Below, one piece after another: positions 18,421 to 26,635 of a stretch of 64,000 nt of DNA. The position numbers were made by a program, and so were the translations under genes. Position 1 is the first letter of the stretch; every line of letters starts with the position of its first letter. Origin of the DNA: Halothece sp. PCC 7418 (GTDB taxonomy: Bacteria > Cyanobacteriota > Cyanobacteriia > Cyanobacteriales > Rubidibacteraceae); the NCBI RefSeq assembly GCF_000317635.1, contig NC_019779.1, positions 1,054,001 to 1,118,000 on the forward strand, given 5' to 3'. A model generated the notes under the pieces. The model ran no database searches, was not told where the DNA came from, and saw nothing but the letters and a program-made list of their open reading frames with translations.

Positions 18421-18544
18421 GGTACGAGCGTGCAGACTCAGGTATAAGTCCTAAAACACAAGGCTACCTACCTTCTTTTCGTGATCACACCTTTCGGTGA
18501 ACGCCAGCCGTTAGCTACTGTGGTCTGTAATTAAACTAAGTACC
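18421..18544 (+). ncRNA. Candidate structured non-coding RNA
   Basis: Nested complementary segments close on each other in order: GGTAC 18421-18425 with GTACC 18540-18544; CAGAC 18433-18437 with GTCTG 18523-18527; GGCT 18462-18465 with AGCC 18506-18509; and CACC/GGTG around a four-base loop at 18488-18499. The result is a long rod with internal bubbles, of the general style of 6S RNA. No coding frame is present. A strong hairpin follows 100 bases later. The strand is inferred from that hairpin and could be wrong. Confidence 0.35.
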
Positions 18545-18642
18545 GATGCTTTATAAGGTCGTGTTACAGATGTAAAAAGCGATTAGAAGTTTGTCGTTGC
18601 CCCCTTTACTGAGAAATCAGATTGGCGAAAGCAAGCCGTTTA

Positions 18643-18677
18643 GGAAAGGGAAATGGCTAAGACCCATTTCCCTTTCC
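18643..18677 (+). terminator. Strong 14-bp hairpin, terminator-like
   Basis: A perfect 14-base inverted repeat (GGAAAGGGAAATGG / CCATTTCCCTTTCC) with a seven-base loop. A-rich rather than T-rich sequence follows on the plus strand, so factor-independent termination is uncertain. It probably marks the end of the preceding non-coding transcription unit. A second hairpin (CGCCTTC/GAAGGCG) lies at about 18706-18727, just before the promoter-like TACAATAAT of the glycosylase gene. Confidence 0.6.
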
Positions 18678-18813
18678 ACTAAAAAGTAAAGCTAAGTCAA
18701 AGATTACGCCTTCGGAAAACGGAAGGCGCCTGCGCGTGACCGTTGGTCAAAAAATGTACAATAATTTACCTACTAGGAGTTAACCCTAGCCGTGTTTTTT
18801 TGCCCAATTTCCC

Positions 18814-19512
18814 ATGACTGACCCTGAACAAACGAATCTTTTTGAGAATTCTCCTTCAACTTCTCCACAACAGTGGGAGCAAATCCCTTTTGATCCTCAA
18901 GTGCCGATTGTGCCAGGCACTTATCCAAGTCTGGAGCAACTTGCCGATCATTGTCGCCAATGCCAACGTTGTGGCTTAGCTCAAACTCGGACACAAGTGG
19001 TTGTCAGTCGTGGAAACCCGAAGGCAGATGTCATGGTCATTGGTGAAGCACCAGGGCAAAGTGAAGATGAACAGGGGTTACCCTTTGTTGGCAAGTCTGG
19101 ACAGTTATTAGATAAGATTCTCGCTTCCGTTGAGCTTAGTCCAGAAGAGGATGTTTATATCTCCAACATTGTCAAGTGTCGTCCGCCAGAAAACCGTAAT
19201 CCCTCAGCGCCAGAAATTGCTGCCTGTAAACCTTATTTACTCGAACAAATTAGTCTCGTTGCTCCTAAAATTATTCTCTTGACTGGTGCAACTGCTTTAA
19301 AGGGTTTGACTGGAGAAAAAAAAGGAATTAGCAAGATTCGTGGTCAATGGCTGGAGTGGGAAGGTTATGCGGCCATGGCAATTTTTCATCCCGCTTATTT
19401 GTTAAGAAATCCGTCCCGAGAGAAAGGGAAACCGAAGTGGTTAATGTGGCAAGATATGCAAGCTGTCAGACAAAAATTAGATCAGATGAGAAAACATAGT
19501 GTAAGTCTCTAA
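18814..19512 (+). CDS. Family-4 uracil-DNA glycosylase (iron-sulfur type)
   Basis: A 232-residue protein with the family-4 UDG layout: Cys50 and Cys53 (with Cys47 nearby) followed later by Cys122 and Cys138 for the 4Fe-4S cluster, the uracil pocket motif GEAPG at 77-81, and the C-terminal [10 protein letters not shown] catalytic loop. It removes uracil from DNA in base excision repair. The first 40 residues are a less conserved extension. Monocistronic. Confidence 0.88.
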   Translation: MTDPEQTNLFENSPSTSPQQWEQIPFDPQVPIVPGTYPSLEQLADHCRQCQRCGLAQTRTQVVVSRGNPKADVMVIGEAPGQSEDEQGLPFVGKSGQLLDKILASVELSPEEDVYISNIVKCRPPENRNPSAPEIAACKPYLLEQISLVAPKIILLTGATALKGLTGEKKGISKIRGQWLEWEGYAAMAIFHPAYLLRNPSREKGKPKWLMWQDMQAVRQKLDQMRKHSVSL

Positions 19513-19935
19513 GAAAAAACTCATGATCTCTCTGATTACAAAAAATTAAAATTGATGTTTGGTTAGAAGAAGGGCTCGTGACTGACTCACGCCAAGATGA
19601 AGAATCTGCTTCGTCAGTGGAAAAATTACCTGAATCTGCACTGCTTGCGATGACTGCGCCTGATCACAATTTACTAAATGTTTATAAAATAAAAAAACAG
19701 TGACTTTTTAATTCTTTTAATAGCAAAAATTATTGCGATTGACTGAGATTTTGCTAATTAAAAAAGCGCGTGAAAATACTGTTGTTTACGTGAGTTAGGT
19801 CACCTTAGAATTAGATAAGAGGCAACAAAGTCTTGTTTAATCAGTTGCCAATTTATAGTTCAAATTTCTTAACTTAAAGTGATCTTAAAGCAGTAAAGAT
19901 ATAGTTAGACGCAAAGCACTGGAGTAAAAAAAACG
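19513..19935. other. Intergenic region with a possible gene relic
   Basis: 423 bp between the glycosylase gene and sigF. From 19536 to 19703 one plus-strand frame stays open for about 55 codons and reads like protein (WLEEGLVTDSRQDEESAS, then LPESALLAM), but it has no start codon and a stop directly upstream. A short ATG frame at 19523 would join it by a frameshift. The rest is AT-rich and should hold the sigF promoter. Confidence 0.3.
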
Positions 19936-20703
19936 ATGTCTTCCTTGACCTCTGGACACCTGAAACAAAATAGCTTGGAGTTACTAAGGATTTACCAAAG
20001 TGATCAAAATCCGAAAATTCGGAATCAGATTGTTGAACTGAACATTGGCTTAGTCCGCAAAGAAGCCCATCATTGGGTCAACCAATGCAATGAAAGTTAC
20101 GAAGATTTAATTCAGGTGGGTTGCATGGGATTAATCCGTGCGATCGAGCGGTTTGAACTGTCAAAAGGGAATGCTTTTAGTTCCTTTGCTATCCCTTACA
20201 TTCGAGGGGAGATTCAACACTATTTGCGCGATCGCAGCACTTCAGTTAAAATCCCCAGACGCTGGTTAGAACTCAGACAACAGGCGAGCAAAGTGACTTG
20301 CCAATTGCGCTCTCAGTTGAAACGTGAGCCCACCGATCACGAAATTGCTCTTCAACTCAATGTTTCCCTAAAAGAATGGCAAGACATCAAACTTGCTGCT
20401 AAAAATCGAGAACCCTTGAGTTTAGATATGCCCATGGGTTCAGGAGATGGAGAGGAAAGCACTAGCCTAGGAGAGTTAGTTCCTGATGCTCAGTATCGGA
20501 GTTTTCAACTCGCTCAAGAAGACCAAATTCGATTACAACAAGGATTAATTGGACTCGAAGAACGGACGCGAAAAGTTTTAGAGTTTGTTTTCCTTCATGA
20601 CCTGACTCAAAAAGAGGCAGCGGAGGTTTTAGGAGTGAGTGTAGTTACCGTATCCCGTCGTTTGAAAAAAGGGATTAACCTGCTGAAAAACAAAATGTCA
20701 TAG
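19936..20703 (+). CDS. sigF: Group 3 RNA polymerase sigma factor SigF
   Basis: A 255-residue sigma-70-family protein of the SigB/SigF/SigG branch. Region 2 is seen in EDLIQVGCMGLIRAIERF and AFSSFAIPYIRGEIQHYLRD, region 3 in VKIPRRWLELR, and the region 4 helix-turn-helix in LTQKEAAEVLGVSVVTVSRRLKKG. Length and sequence fit cyanobacterial SigF, which in Synechocystis controls pilin genes and phototactic motility and affects salt-stress responses. The motility role would fit the chemosensory locus at 34895-44809, but a link is inference. Confidence 0.87.
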   Translation: MSSLTSGHLKQNSLELLRIYQSDQNPKIRNQIVELNIGLVRKEAHHWVNQCNESYEDLIQVGCMGLIRAIERFELSKGNAFSSFAIPYIRGEIQHYLRDRSTSVKIPRRWLELRQQASKVTCQLRSQLKREPTDHEIALQLNVSLKEWQDIKLAAKNREPLSLDMPMGSGDGEESTSLGELVPDAQYRSFQLAQEDQIRLQQGLIGLEERTRKVLEFVFLHDLTQKEAAEVLGVSVVTVSRRLKKGINLLKNKMS

Positions 20704-20992
20704 AAATCGCCGTCAAATCAATCCTCAGGCTTGGCTTCAGTCTTTAGAATTGGGATAGAAGGGAAGTCACTTGGGCGTTTTAATCCCCCAAAAACGAATA
20801 AATTCTAGAAGTTGTGGTAACCTTTTAACAGATCGCTGACCTTAGGAATGCAGGAAATCAAGAGACACTCCGTAATCCCTGAATCTCTCTCGTCAATGAT
20901 TAAAGTTCACACAAGTTGAGCAAGAAAAAATTAAATCGGGTGGGGCGCATCCAAATTTATACTCAACAGCAACCGAGTCGGAAGAATTAAGT

Positions 20993-21715
20993 ATGAAAAA
21001 GCTATTACTGATCCATCTCTTTTTGATTCTAGGATTGCCTTTAAGCAGTTGTCAGTTGCTTCCTTTTGGTACTGAGACCGAACCGACTAATGATGAGGCG
21101 AACTCTCCCTCTAATGGGGAAGAACCGACTTCGGAACAAGCCGAAACCGAACAAGAGCAAGAAACCCCAGTCACTGAAGAAGCAACATCACCCACGCGAG
21201 GAGTCGCTGGACTGACTCCAGCAACTGATCCTGACGAGTTTATTCAAGCGCGGGGGGTCACTCCTGGTGAAGAGCGCAGTGATCCCTTTAGCCTGTTTCC
21301 AGTGCCACCCGATGGAGAAATCCAACTCCAAACTTCTGATACTTCTTCTCCAGACTCCTTACCCAATTTACCGAATCAAGAGACTCCCCCTCCGCCTCCT
21401 CCTGAACCTGAGTTAGCAAGGGCGGTGCAAGTCCAAGGGGCGATTCAAGTTGGCGATCAAGTGAGTGTCATTCTTAAAGCTCCCAATGAAGAGACTAGTC
21501 GCTACGTTCGTGCAGGACAATTGATTGCGGATAATCAGGTCTTAGTGAAACGTATTAATATTAACCAACAACCCAACCCCACTGTGGTTTTGGAAGAGTT
21601 AGGGATTGAACAAGAAGTGATTAAAAGTGTGGAAGAAGGAGTGACAGTTGGAGCTCGGACGAGCCAAGAACAATCTGCTGCACAATTGCCACCCCCACCG
21701 CCTCCTTCCATTTAG
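20993..21715 (+). CDS. Acidic, proline-rich putative lipoprotein
   Basis: A 240-residue protein with a basic start, hydrophobic helix and lipobox (LSSC at about residues 17-20), so probably a lipid-anchored periplasmic protein. A Glu/Thr/Ser/Pro-rich linker follows (about 25-140, with PPPPPPEPE near 132-140), then a small folded region (about 145-215) with GAIQVGDQVSVILKAP and SRYVRAGQLIADNQVLVKRI, and a proline-rich tail. The folded part is a cyanobacterial conserved type I do not recognise. It ends one base before the frr stop on the other strand. Confidence 0.75.
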   Translation: MKKLLLIHLFLILGLPLSSCQLLPFGTETEPTNDEANSPSNGEEPTSEQAETEQEQETPVTEEATSPTRGVAGLTPATDPDEFIQARGVTPGEERSDPFSLFPVPPDGEIQLQTSDTSSPDSLPNLPNQETPPPPPPEPELARAVQVQGAIQVGDQVSVILKAPNEETSRYVRAGQLIADNQVLVKRININQQPNPTVVLEELGIEQEVIKSVEEGVTVGARTSQEQSAAQLPPPPPPSI

Positions 21716-22264
21716 TTAAACAGTGGTGATGTCTTCTTCTTTGGCTTTTAAGAGTTCATCTACCTTACTGACATACTTATCCGTTAGTTTTTGGATCTTT
21801 TCCTGAATATCATGAGCTTCGTCTTCCGACAGTTCATGATTTTTTTCTGCCTTACGGACTTCTTCAATAGCATCGCGACGGATATTGCGAATGGAAACCC
21901 GTCCTTCTTCCGCATATTTCCCCGCAATTTTGACCAATTCTTGGCGACGCTCACTGGTCAGAGGGGGAATGTTTAACCGTACCATTTCACCATCATTATT
22001 GGGCGTTAAACCCACATCAGACATGGAAATGGCTTTTTCAATTTGTTCTAAACTCCCTTTATCGTAAGGTTGAATGGTGATTGTGGTTGCATCTGGCGTA
22101 CTGATATTGGCTAGGGATTTGAGTGGGGTTTCCATGCCATAGTATTCGACCATGACGCGATCAAGAACTGAGGCATTTGCCCGTCCCGTGCGTAAACTAT
22201 TGAAGGACTGTTGTGTCGCATCAATAGACTTTTTCATTTTATTTTCGACATCTGATAATTTCAT
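21716..22264 (-). CDS. frr: Ribosome recycling factor
   Basis: A 182-residue protein with the complete RRF fold and family patterns [14 protein letters not shown] near residues 24-37, [15 protein letters not shown], and the C-terminal [18 protein letters not shown]. It releases ribosomes from mRNA after termination. Overlaps pyrH by four bases (ATGA), the usual pyrH-frr operon. Confidence 0.96.
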   Translation of the reverse strand: MKLSDVENKMKKSIDATQQSFNSLRTGRANASVLDRVMVEYYGMETPLKSLANISTPDATTITIQPYDKGSLEQIEKAISMSDVGLTPNNDGEMVRLNIPPLTSERRQELVKIAGKYAEEGRVSIRNIRRDAIEEVRKAEKNHELSEDEAHDIQEKIQKLTDKYVSKVDELLKAKEEDITTV

Positions 22265-22974
22265 TTGGGGCCTCCGACCAATGTTCCAACAGTTTCTCCT
22301 TGGACAACGCGCATAATGTTTCCGCGTTGTAGAAGATTAAAAACAACAATAGGAATGTTATTATCCCGACACAGCGCGATCGCGCTCCCATCCATCACTC
22401 GCAAGTTTTGAGTGAGAACATAGGTATAGGTGAGATGTTCAAATAAACGAGCATCAGGATTGGTGTGGGGATCACTATCATAGACCCCATCCACTTGCGT
22501 TGCCTTAAATAAGATTTCCGCATCAATCTCTGCTGCTCGCAGGGCTGCGGTGGTATCCGTGGTAAAAAAGGGATTCCCAGAACCAGCTGCAAAAATAACG
22601 ACTCGTTTTTTTTCCAAATGTCGAATCGCTCGTCGCCGAATGTAAGGTTCAGCAACTTGTTGCATGGTAATAGCACTTTGGACTCTAGTGGGAATCCCAA
22701 CTTGTTCTAAGGCATCTTGCAAGGTCAAAGCATTCATCACCGTAGCAATCATGCCAATATAATCAGCCGTTGCTCGATCCATTCCCGCTGATGCTGCTTT
22801 CACCCCCCGAAAAATATTGCCTCCACCGACGACAATTGCGATTTCAATGCCAGTTTTCACGATGTCAGCAACTTCTTGAGCAATTTCACTGACCACAGTC
22901 GGGTCAATGCCGTATTGTTGGGTGCCCATTAAGGCTTCCCCACTTAATTTTAGTAAAACCCGTTTGTAACTCAT
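22261..22974 (-). CDS. pyrH: Uridylate kinase
   Basis: A 237-residue amino acid kinase-fold protein that phosphorylates UMP to UDP. Visible: KLSGEALMG at the N-terminus, the [10 protein letters not shown] glycine loop, [20 protein letters not shown], and the substrate region [12 protein letters not shown]. Length is standard. Cotranscribed with frr; a Leu-rich mini-frame lies in its leader at 23041-23088. Confidence 0.96.
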   Translation of the reverse strand: MSYKRVLLKLSGEALMGTQQYGIDPTVVSEIAQEVADIVKTGIEIAIVVGGGNIFRGVKAASAGMDRATADYIGMIATVMNALTLQDALEQVGIPTRVQSAITMQQVAEPYIRRRAIRHLEKKRVVIFAAGSGNPFFTTDTTAALRAAEIDAEILFKATQVDGVYDSDPHTNPDARLFEHLTYTYVLTQNLRVMDGSAIALCRDNNIPIVVFNLLQRGNIMRVVQGETVGTLVGGPK

Positions 22975-23040
22975 CAGACATGATTAGCGCACATTTTTTA
23001 ATGTAGGCTGATTTCTAGAGTAGTAGTGTCCCGCCGCCAC

Positions 23041-23088
23041 CTAATTGAGGAGGAGGATGAGGAGAACATCCCCACAAAAATCTAACAT
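23041..23088 (-). CDS. Possible 15-codon leader peptide upstream of pyrH
   Basis: An ATG frame reads MLDFCGDVLLILLLN and stops, with five of its last eight codons for Leu, all CTC. It ends 66 bases before the pyrH start on the same strand. The layout recalls attenuator leader peptides, but I see no alternative hairpins or T-run. The rest of the 348-bp intergenic region 22975-23322 holds promoters for pyrH and the COP23 gene and nothing else I can support. Confidence 0.25.
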   Translation of the reverse strand: MLDFCGDVLLILLLN

Positions 23089-23322
23089 ACCAGTTTTGGG
23101 AGCTTTGACCAAGCTAAAAATGATGGCAATGAGGGATCACTCGTTACTACTTTTTTCCTCACCAAGAAGTAATAACACTTAATGTTTAGGGAACTTTTTC
23201 GATCTTCTTTTTGATCATAGATTCATAGATAAAGTATGCTACAAACATGGGTCGCAGATTACACCTTCTATGATAGTGAAGCTAAACCTCCTTCCGATTA
23301 ACCTTCGTATGTTTCCCCCTAA

Positions 23323-23856
23323 ATGATTATGAAACCTCAAGTCTTAGCTATTTTCACTCTGGCTACCCTGACCAGTGCAACTTTGCCCTCTTACGCTCAA
23401 GAAATAGATGAAAGAGACGCAACTGGTTCTACTAGTCAAACCCAAAAAATTTTCTATTGTGATACTAGTCAAGAAATACCCCGTACTTTTATGACTGTAC
23501 AGATAGATTCTGATCAATTAAAACCGCTTCCTATGATTAACTGGTTATCCCAATATTTTGAAAGTGAAGATGAGGCTCTTTCTCTTTGTCACGAAGTGTC
23601 TCAAAAACTACAAGGGTTGTATGAGGCTGGGGAATTGAACAGTTTATCCCTAGTGGCTGGAAACGTTGGTGACGAAGCAGTCGTTTTTATTGGAGAAGAA
23701 ACAGAGACCGATTGTCAGCGCGTTCTCTTTACCTTGGATACTGATGAAGAACCGAAAAAAGCATTTAATCAACTCCTTACTGCTGACTTTAAACCGGCTC
23801 GCGTGCGGGGTGATTTCGTGACTCGCCTCGACTTTAGTCTTTTCAATTTGCTGTGA
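23323..23856 (+). CDS. COP23-domain secreted protein, copy 1
   Basis: A 177-residue protein with a signal peptide (MIMKPQVLAIFTLATL...LPSYAQ) and a COP23-like domain: FYCDTS, then WLSQYFESEDEALSLCHEVSQKLQ and CQRVLFTLD. COP23 was first described as a circadian-oscillating membrane-associated protein in Cyanothece; its molecular function is unknown. A second copy follows 72-78 bp downstream. Compared with it, this copy has Phe where the second has Cys (VVFIG versus VVCLK), leaving three cysteines in the mature part. Start chosen because both paralogues begin with the same ATG-ATT-ATG-AAA-CCT pattern. Confidence 0.78.
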   Translation: MIMKPQVLAIFTLATLTSATLPSYAQEIDERDATGSTSQTQKIFYCDTSQEIPRTFMTVQIDSDQLKPLPMINWLSQYFESEDEALSLCHEVSQKLQGLYEAGELNSLSLVAGNVGDEAVVFIGEETETDCQRVLFTLDTDEEPKKAFNQLLTADFKPARVRGDFVTRLDFSLFNLL

Positions 23857-23934
23857 CCTTAAGGCTTTCTATAACATTTAGAATTAAATCAAACGATAGG
23901 GGTTTCCATCTTCCCCTTACCAACCCAATTGACG

Positions 23935-24516
23935 ATGATTATGAAACCTCAACTCTTGACAGTGTTGACCCTTGGTCTCCTGAGTAGTGCAACTTCTTTG
24001 CCAAGTTATGCTCAGGAAATGGATGAGGTCGATCAAACTTCTCCTACAGTTACAACCCAAGAAATGTTTCGGTGTGATGTTAGCCAAGATCCAGCCCGTA
24101 CTGTTATTACAGGGATGACTAATCCTGAGAATGGGAATCCCGTTACTTTAATGAATTGGTCGGCACAATATTTTCAATCCGAAAATGAAGCTCAGTCTCT
24201 GTGTCAAGATGTCTCCCAGCAGTTACAAACTTTATATGAAGCGGGAGAATTGACCAATTTCTCCATGGTCTCAGGTGAGTGGGAGGGAGAAACAGTGGTT
24301 TGTCTGAAAGAAGGAGCAGAAGCCAATTGTCAGCGCGATCGCGTTCTGTTTACTCTGGATCCAAGTAACTCAGAAGCGGTTTTATCGGAACTAATTGCTG
24401 CGGAATTCAAACCTGCTCCCACCCGTGGCGATTATAAAACTGACCTTGAGGTTAAGTTCACCTTTTTAGATTTGTTGAAAAGTCTTGGCTCTAGCAAAGA
24501 AAACCAAGAGTCGTGA
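23935..24516 (+). CDS. COP23-domain secreted protein, copy 2
   Basis: A 193-residue paralogue of the preceding gene: signal peptide (MIMKPQLLTVLTLGLLSSATSLPSYAQ) and a COP23 domain with four cysteines (FRCDVS, SLCQDVS, VVCLKEG, NCQRD) that could form two disulfides. A HIP1 octamer at 24334-24341 adds the two codons Asp-Arg that are absent from copy 1. A TTG six bases upstream is also in frame, but the ATG at 23935 matches copy 1. It ends three bases before the stop of the convergent antiporter gene. Confidence 0.78.
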   Translation: MIMKPQLLTVLTLGLLSSATSLPSYAQEMDEVDQTSPTVTTQEMFRCDVSQDPARTVITGMTNPENGNPVTLMNWSAQYFQSENEAQSLCQDVSQQLQTLYEAGELTNFSMVSGEWEGETVVCLKEGAEANCQRDRVLFTLDPSNSEAVLSELIAAEFKPAPTRGDYKTDLEVKFTFLDLLKSLGSSKENQES

Positions 24517-24518
24517 AT

Positions 24519-26420
24519 CTAAAGATGATCAGGATTGGCAAGGGGAACTTCCTCCACTTCCGCTAAACGTTCTAATGCTAAGCGGGAAGAAGAATTTCCG
24601 CCTGAGAGTCGTTTCAGCAATTTAGGACGTGGATCATGAAGGATGTAAAAAATTTCTTCTCCTGGTTGCCATTCCTGATCCGCTTTTACCACTTGTAAAG
24701 CATTTCCCCGTTTCACTAAGAGCGGTAATAATTCTCCTCCCCGAATGAGAGCTTGCAAATGGGCTTGTTGGAAGGAAAAGCCTTCTTCTCGCAACACGGT
24801 ATGACCGAGCTTAATTTTTCCTTCTTCTACATATTGATTCCAAACTTTAATCGGAATTTCTGACATAAAGGCTTGATTCACCTTCGTTTTATTGGCAGAA
24901 GTCCGCGCCTGAGAATTTTTCGGGAACGCTGCAAAGACTCTCGGCGGTTGAAACTCTTCTAAGGCTCTTTGCGCTAACACCAAATTTACTTCTCCATTGT
25001 TCGTTGTCGCCAGAAACGTCCCTAGAGATTCAATTCCAGCTTCTTCTAAAACTGTTTCATCCAAACCGCTACTTTGAATCACATTTAAGTTCGCTGCTTC
25101 GGCTAACTCACAGGCTTGGAGATCAGTATCAATCATCACCACTGATTCTCCCTCTTGTTGGAACAATTCACCCACTAAACGCCCCAAGGGGTTACAACCA
25201 ATAATCACCGCTCCTTTTGCCCCTTCTGAGGTGAGATTTAACCATCTTGCCACCCAACGGGCGCTTAAACCTTGAATCACCACCGTCATCATAATCGTTA
25301 AGAAGACAATTGCCTTCAAAGAATCTCCCCCTGTAATGCCCCGTTGAGTTAGTAAAATGGCAAAGAGAGAGGCAACAGAGGCAGAAACAATGCCTTTTGG
25401 TCCGACCCAACTGACAAATAGTTTTTGTCGCCAGTCGAGGCGACTGCCCAAAGTGCAGACCCAAACACTGAGGGGGCGCACCAGAAACATTAGACATAAA
25501 ACCGTGAGTACACTTCCCCAACCTAAAGCGAGGATACTAGCCAGAGATAAATCTGCTGCAAGAAGAATAAACAAGACCGAGACACCGAGCATGGTTAATT
25601 GTCCCTTGAAGCGTCTGAGCATTCGTTCTTCAGGAACAGACAAAGAGCGCACCACCATTCCCGCTAACACCACCGCCATGAGCCCTGATTCACTGCGAAT
25701 CATTTGAGATAAACCAAATAAGCCCCACACTCCAGCTAAAACCACCAGATTTTTTAAGTCTTCCGAGAGAAAATCGAGCCGTCGTTTGAGGAGTAAGCCC
25801 ATTGCAGCGCCACCTACTAAACCAATGGCAATGCCAATACCACCGCGTAACAGGAGTCCATTTAAAACTTCCATTACTCCAGCGTCACTATTAAGAATCG
25901 TATCAAGGACAACGACGGCTAAAATTGCCCCAACGGGATCAATGAGCACCCCTTCTCCTTCTAATAAAGTTGCCACTTGTCGATCCACAGCAACTTGTTT
26001 TAATAAAGGACTAATGACCGTTGGACCAGTGACAACCACCAGAGAAGCATAAAGAAACGCTAATTGCCAAGGAAATTCCCCCAGCCAGTGCGCTGCCATA
26101 CTCCCGCCAAATAGGGTAATGCCAGTCCCAATCGTCACCAGGTTACGTAAACTACTTGAAACTTTTCCTAAATCTCTTAATTCGAGGTTGAGACCCCCTT
26201 CAAATAAGATAATGGCAACTAAGAGTGCAACAATCACTTCTAAGCCCACACCTAGTTCACTAGGGTGGAGAAGATTGAGTCCATCTGATCCTAAGGCAAT
26301 GCCGATGAGCAAGAGAAAAACAATGCCTGGGATTTTAAAGGTTTCTCCCAGCACTTGGGCTGTAATTCCTGCACAAACAGCGATTACAATTTGTAGGGTA
26401 ATGGTAAATGATCCATCCAT
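24519..26420 (-). CDS. CPA1-family cation/proton antiporter with TrkA-N domain
   Basis: A 633-residue protein: a 12-13 helix Na_H_exchanger domain (1-390) with LFEGGLNLELRDL and the ion-site motif GVLIDPVGAILAVVVLD, then a cytoplasmic TrkA-N/RCK-type Rossmann domain (about 397-515, GAVIIGCNPLGRLVGELF) and a C-terminal tail (about 540-633). The nucleotide loop is G-x-N-x-x-G rather than the common GxGxxG. Probably a regulated Na+ or K+/H+ antiporter; the TrkA-type domain suggests control by NAD(H) or nucleotides. It is the third antiporter system in this window, in keeping with a high-salt habitat. Confidence 0.87.
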   Translation of the reverse strand: MDGSFTITLQIVIAVCAGITAQVLGETFKIPGIVFLLLIGIALGSDGLNLLHPSELGVGLEVIVALLVAIILFEGGLNLELRDLGKVSSSLRNLVTIGTGITLFGGSMAAHWLGEFPWQLAFLYASLVVVTGPTVISPLLKQVAVDRQVATLLEGEGVLIDPVGAILAVVVLDTILNSDAGVMEVLNGLLLRGGIGIAIGLVGGAAMGLLLKRRLDFLSEDLKNLVVLAGVWGLFGLSQMIRSESGLMAVVLAGMVVRSLSVPEERMLRRFKGQLTMLGVSVLFILLAADLSLASILALGWGSVLTVLCLMFLVRPLSVWVCTLGSRLDWRQKLFVSWVGPKGIVSASVASLFAILLTQRGITGGDSLKAIVFLTIMMTVVIQGLSARWVARWLNLTSEGAKGAVIIGCNPLGRLVGELFQQEGESVVMIDTDLQACELAEAANLNVIQSSGLDETVLEEAGIESLGTFLATTNNGEVNLVLAQRALEEFQPPRVFAAFPKNSQARTSANKTKVNQAFMSEIPIKVWNQYVEEGKIKLGHTVLREEGFSFQQAHLQALIRGGELLPLLVKRGNALQVVKADQEWQPGEEIFYILHDPRPKLLKRLSGGNSSSRLALERLAEVEEVPLANPDHL

Positions 26421-26635
26421 AAAATCTTTTGGGGAAAAGAGCGGTTAAACAGTGATGAGGAATCGCAATGATCACGTAAAAAATGACAAAACATATCCCC
26501 GACATTTTATCATCTAATTTTCCCGCCCTGAGTATAAGCACTTAGTCGATTTAGATCTAGCCTTAAAGAGCAGCTTACGTGAAATGTTAATGGTAATTGT
26601 GTTATCTCTAGAAATAATCGTGCTCATATCAGTTT

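Noticed and set aside
17450-18813. RNase P RNA, tmRNA or SRP RNA in the long non-coding region
   Set aside because: Their conserved cores (for example the RNase P GAGGAAAGTCC segment) are not present on either strand as far as I can see.
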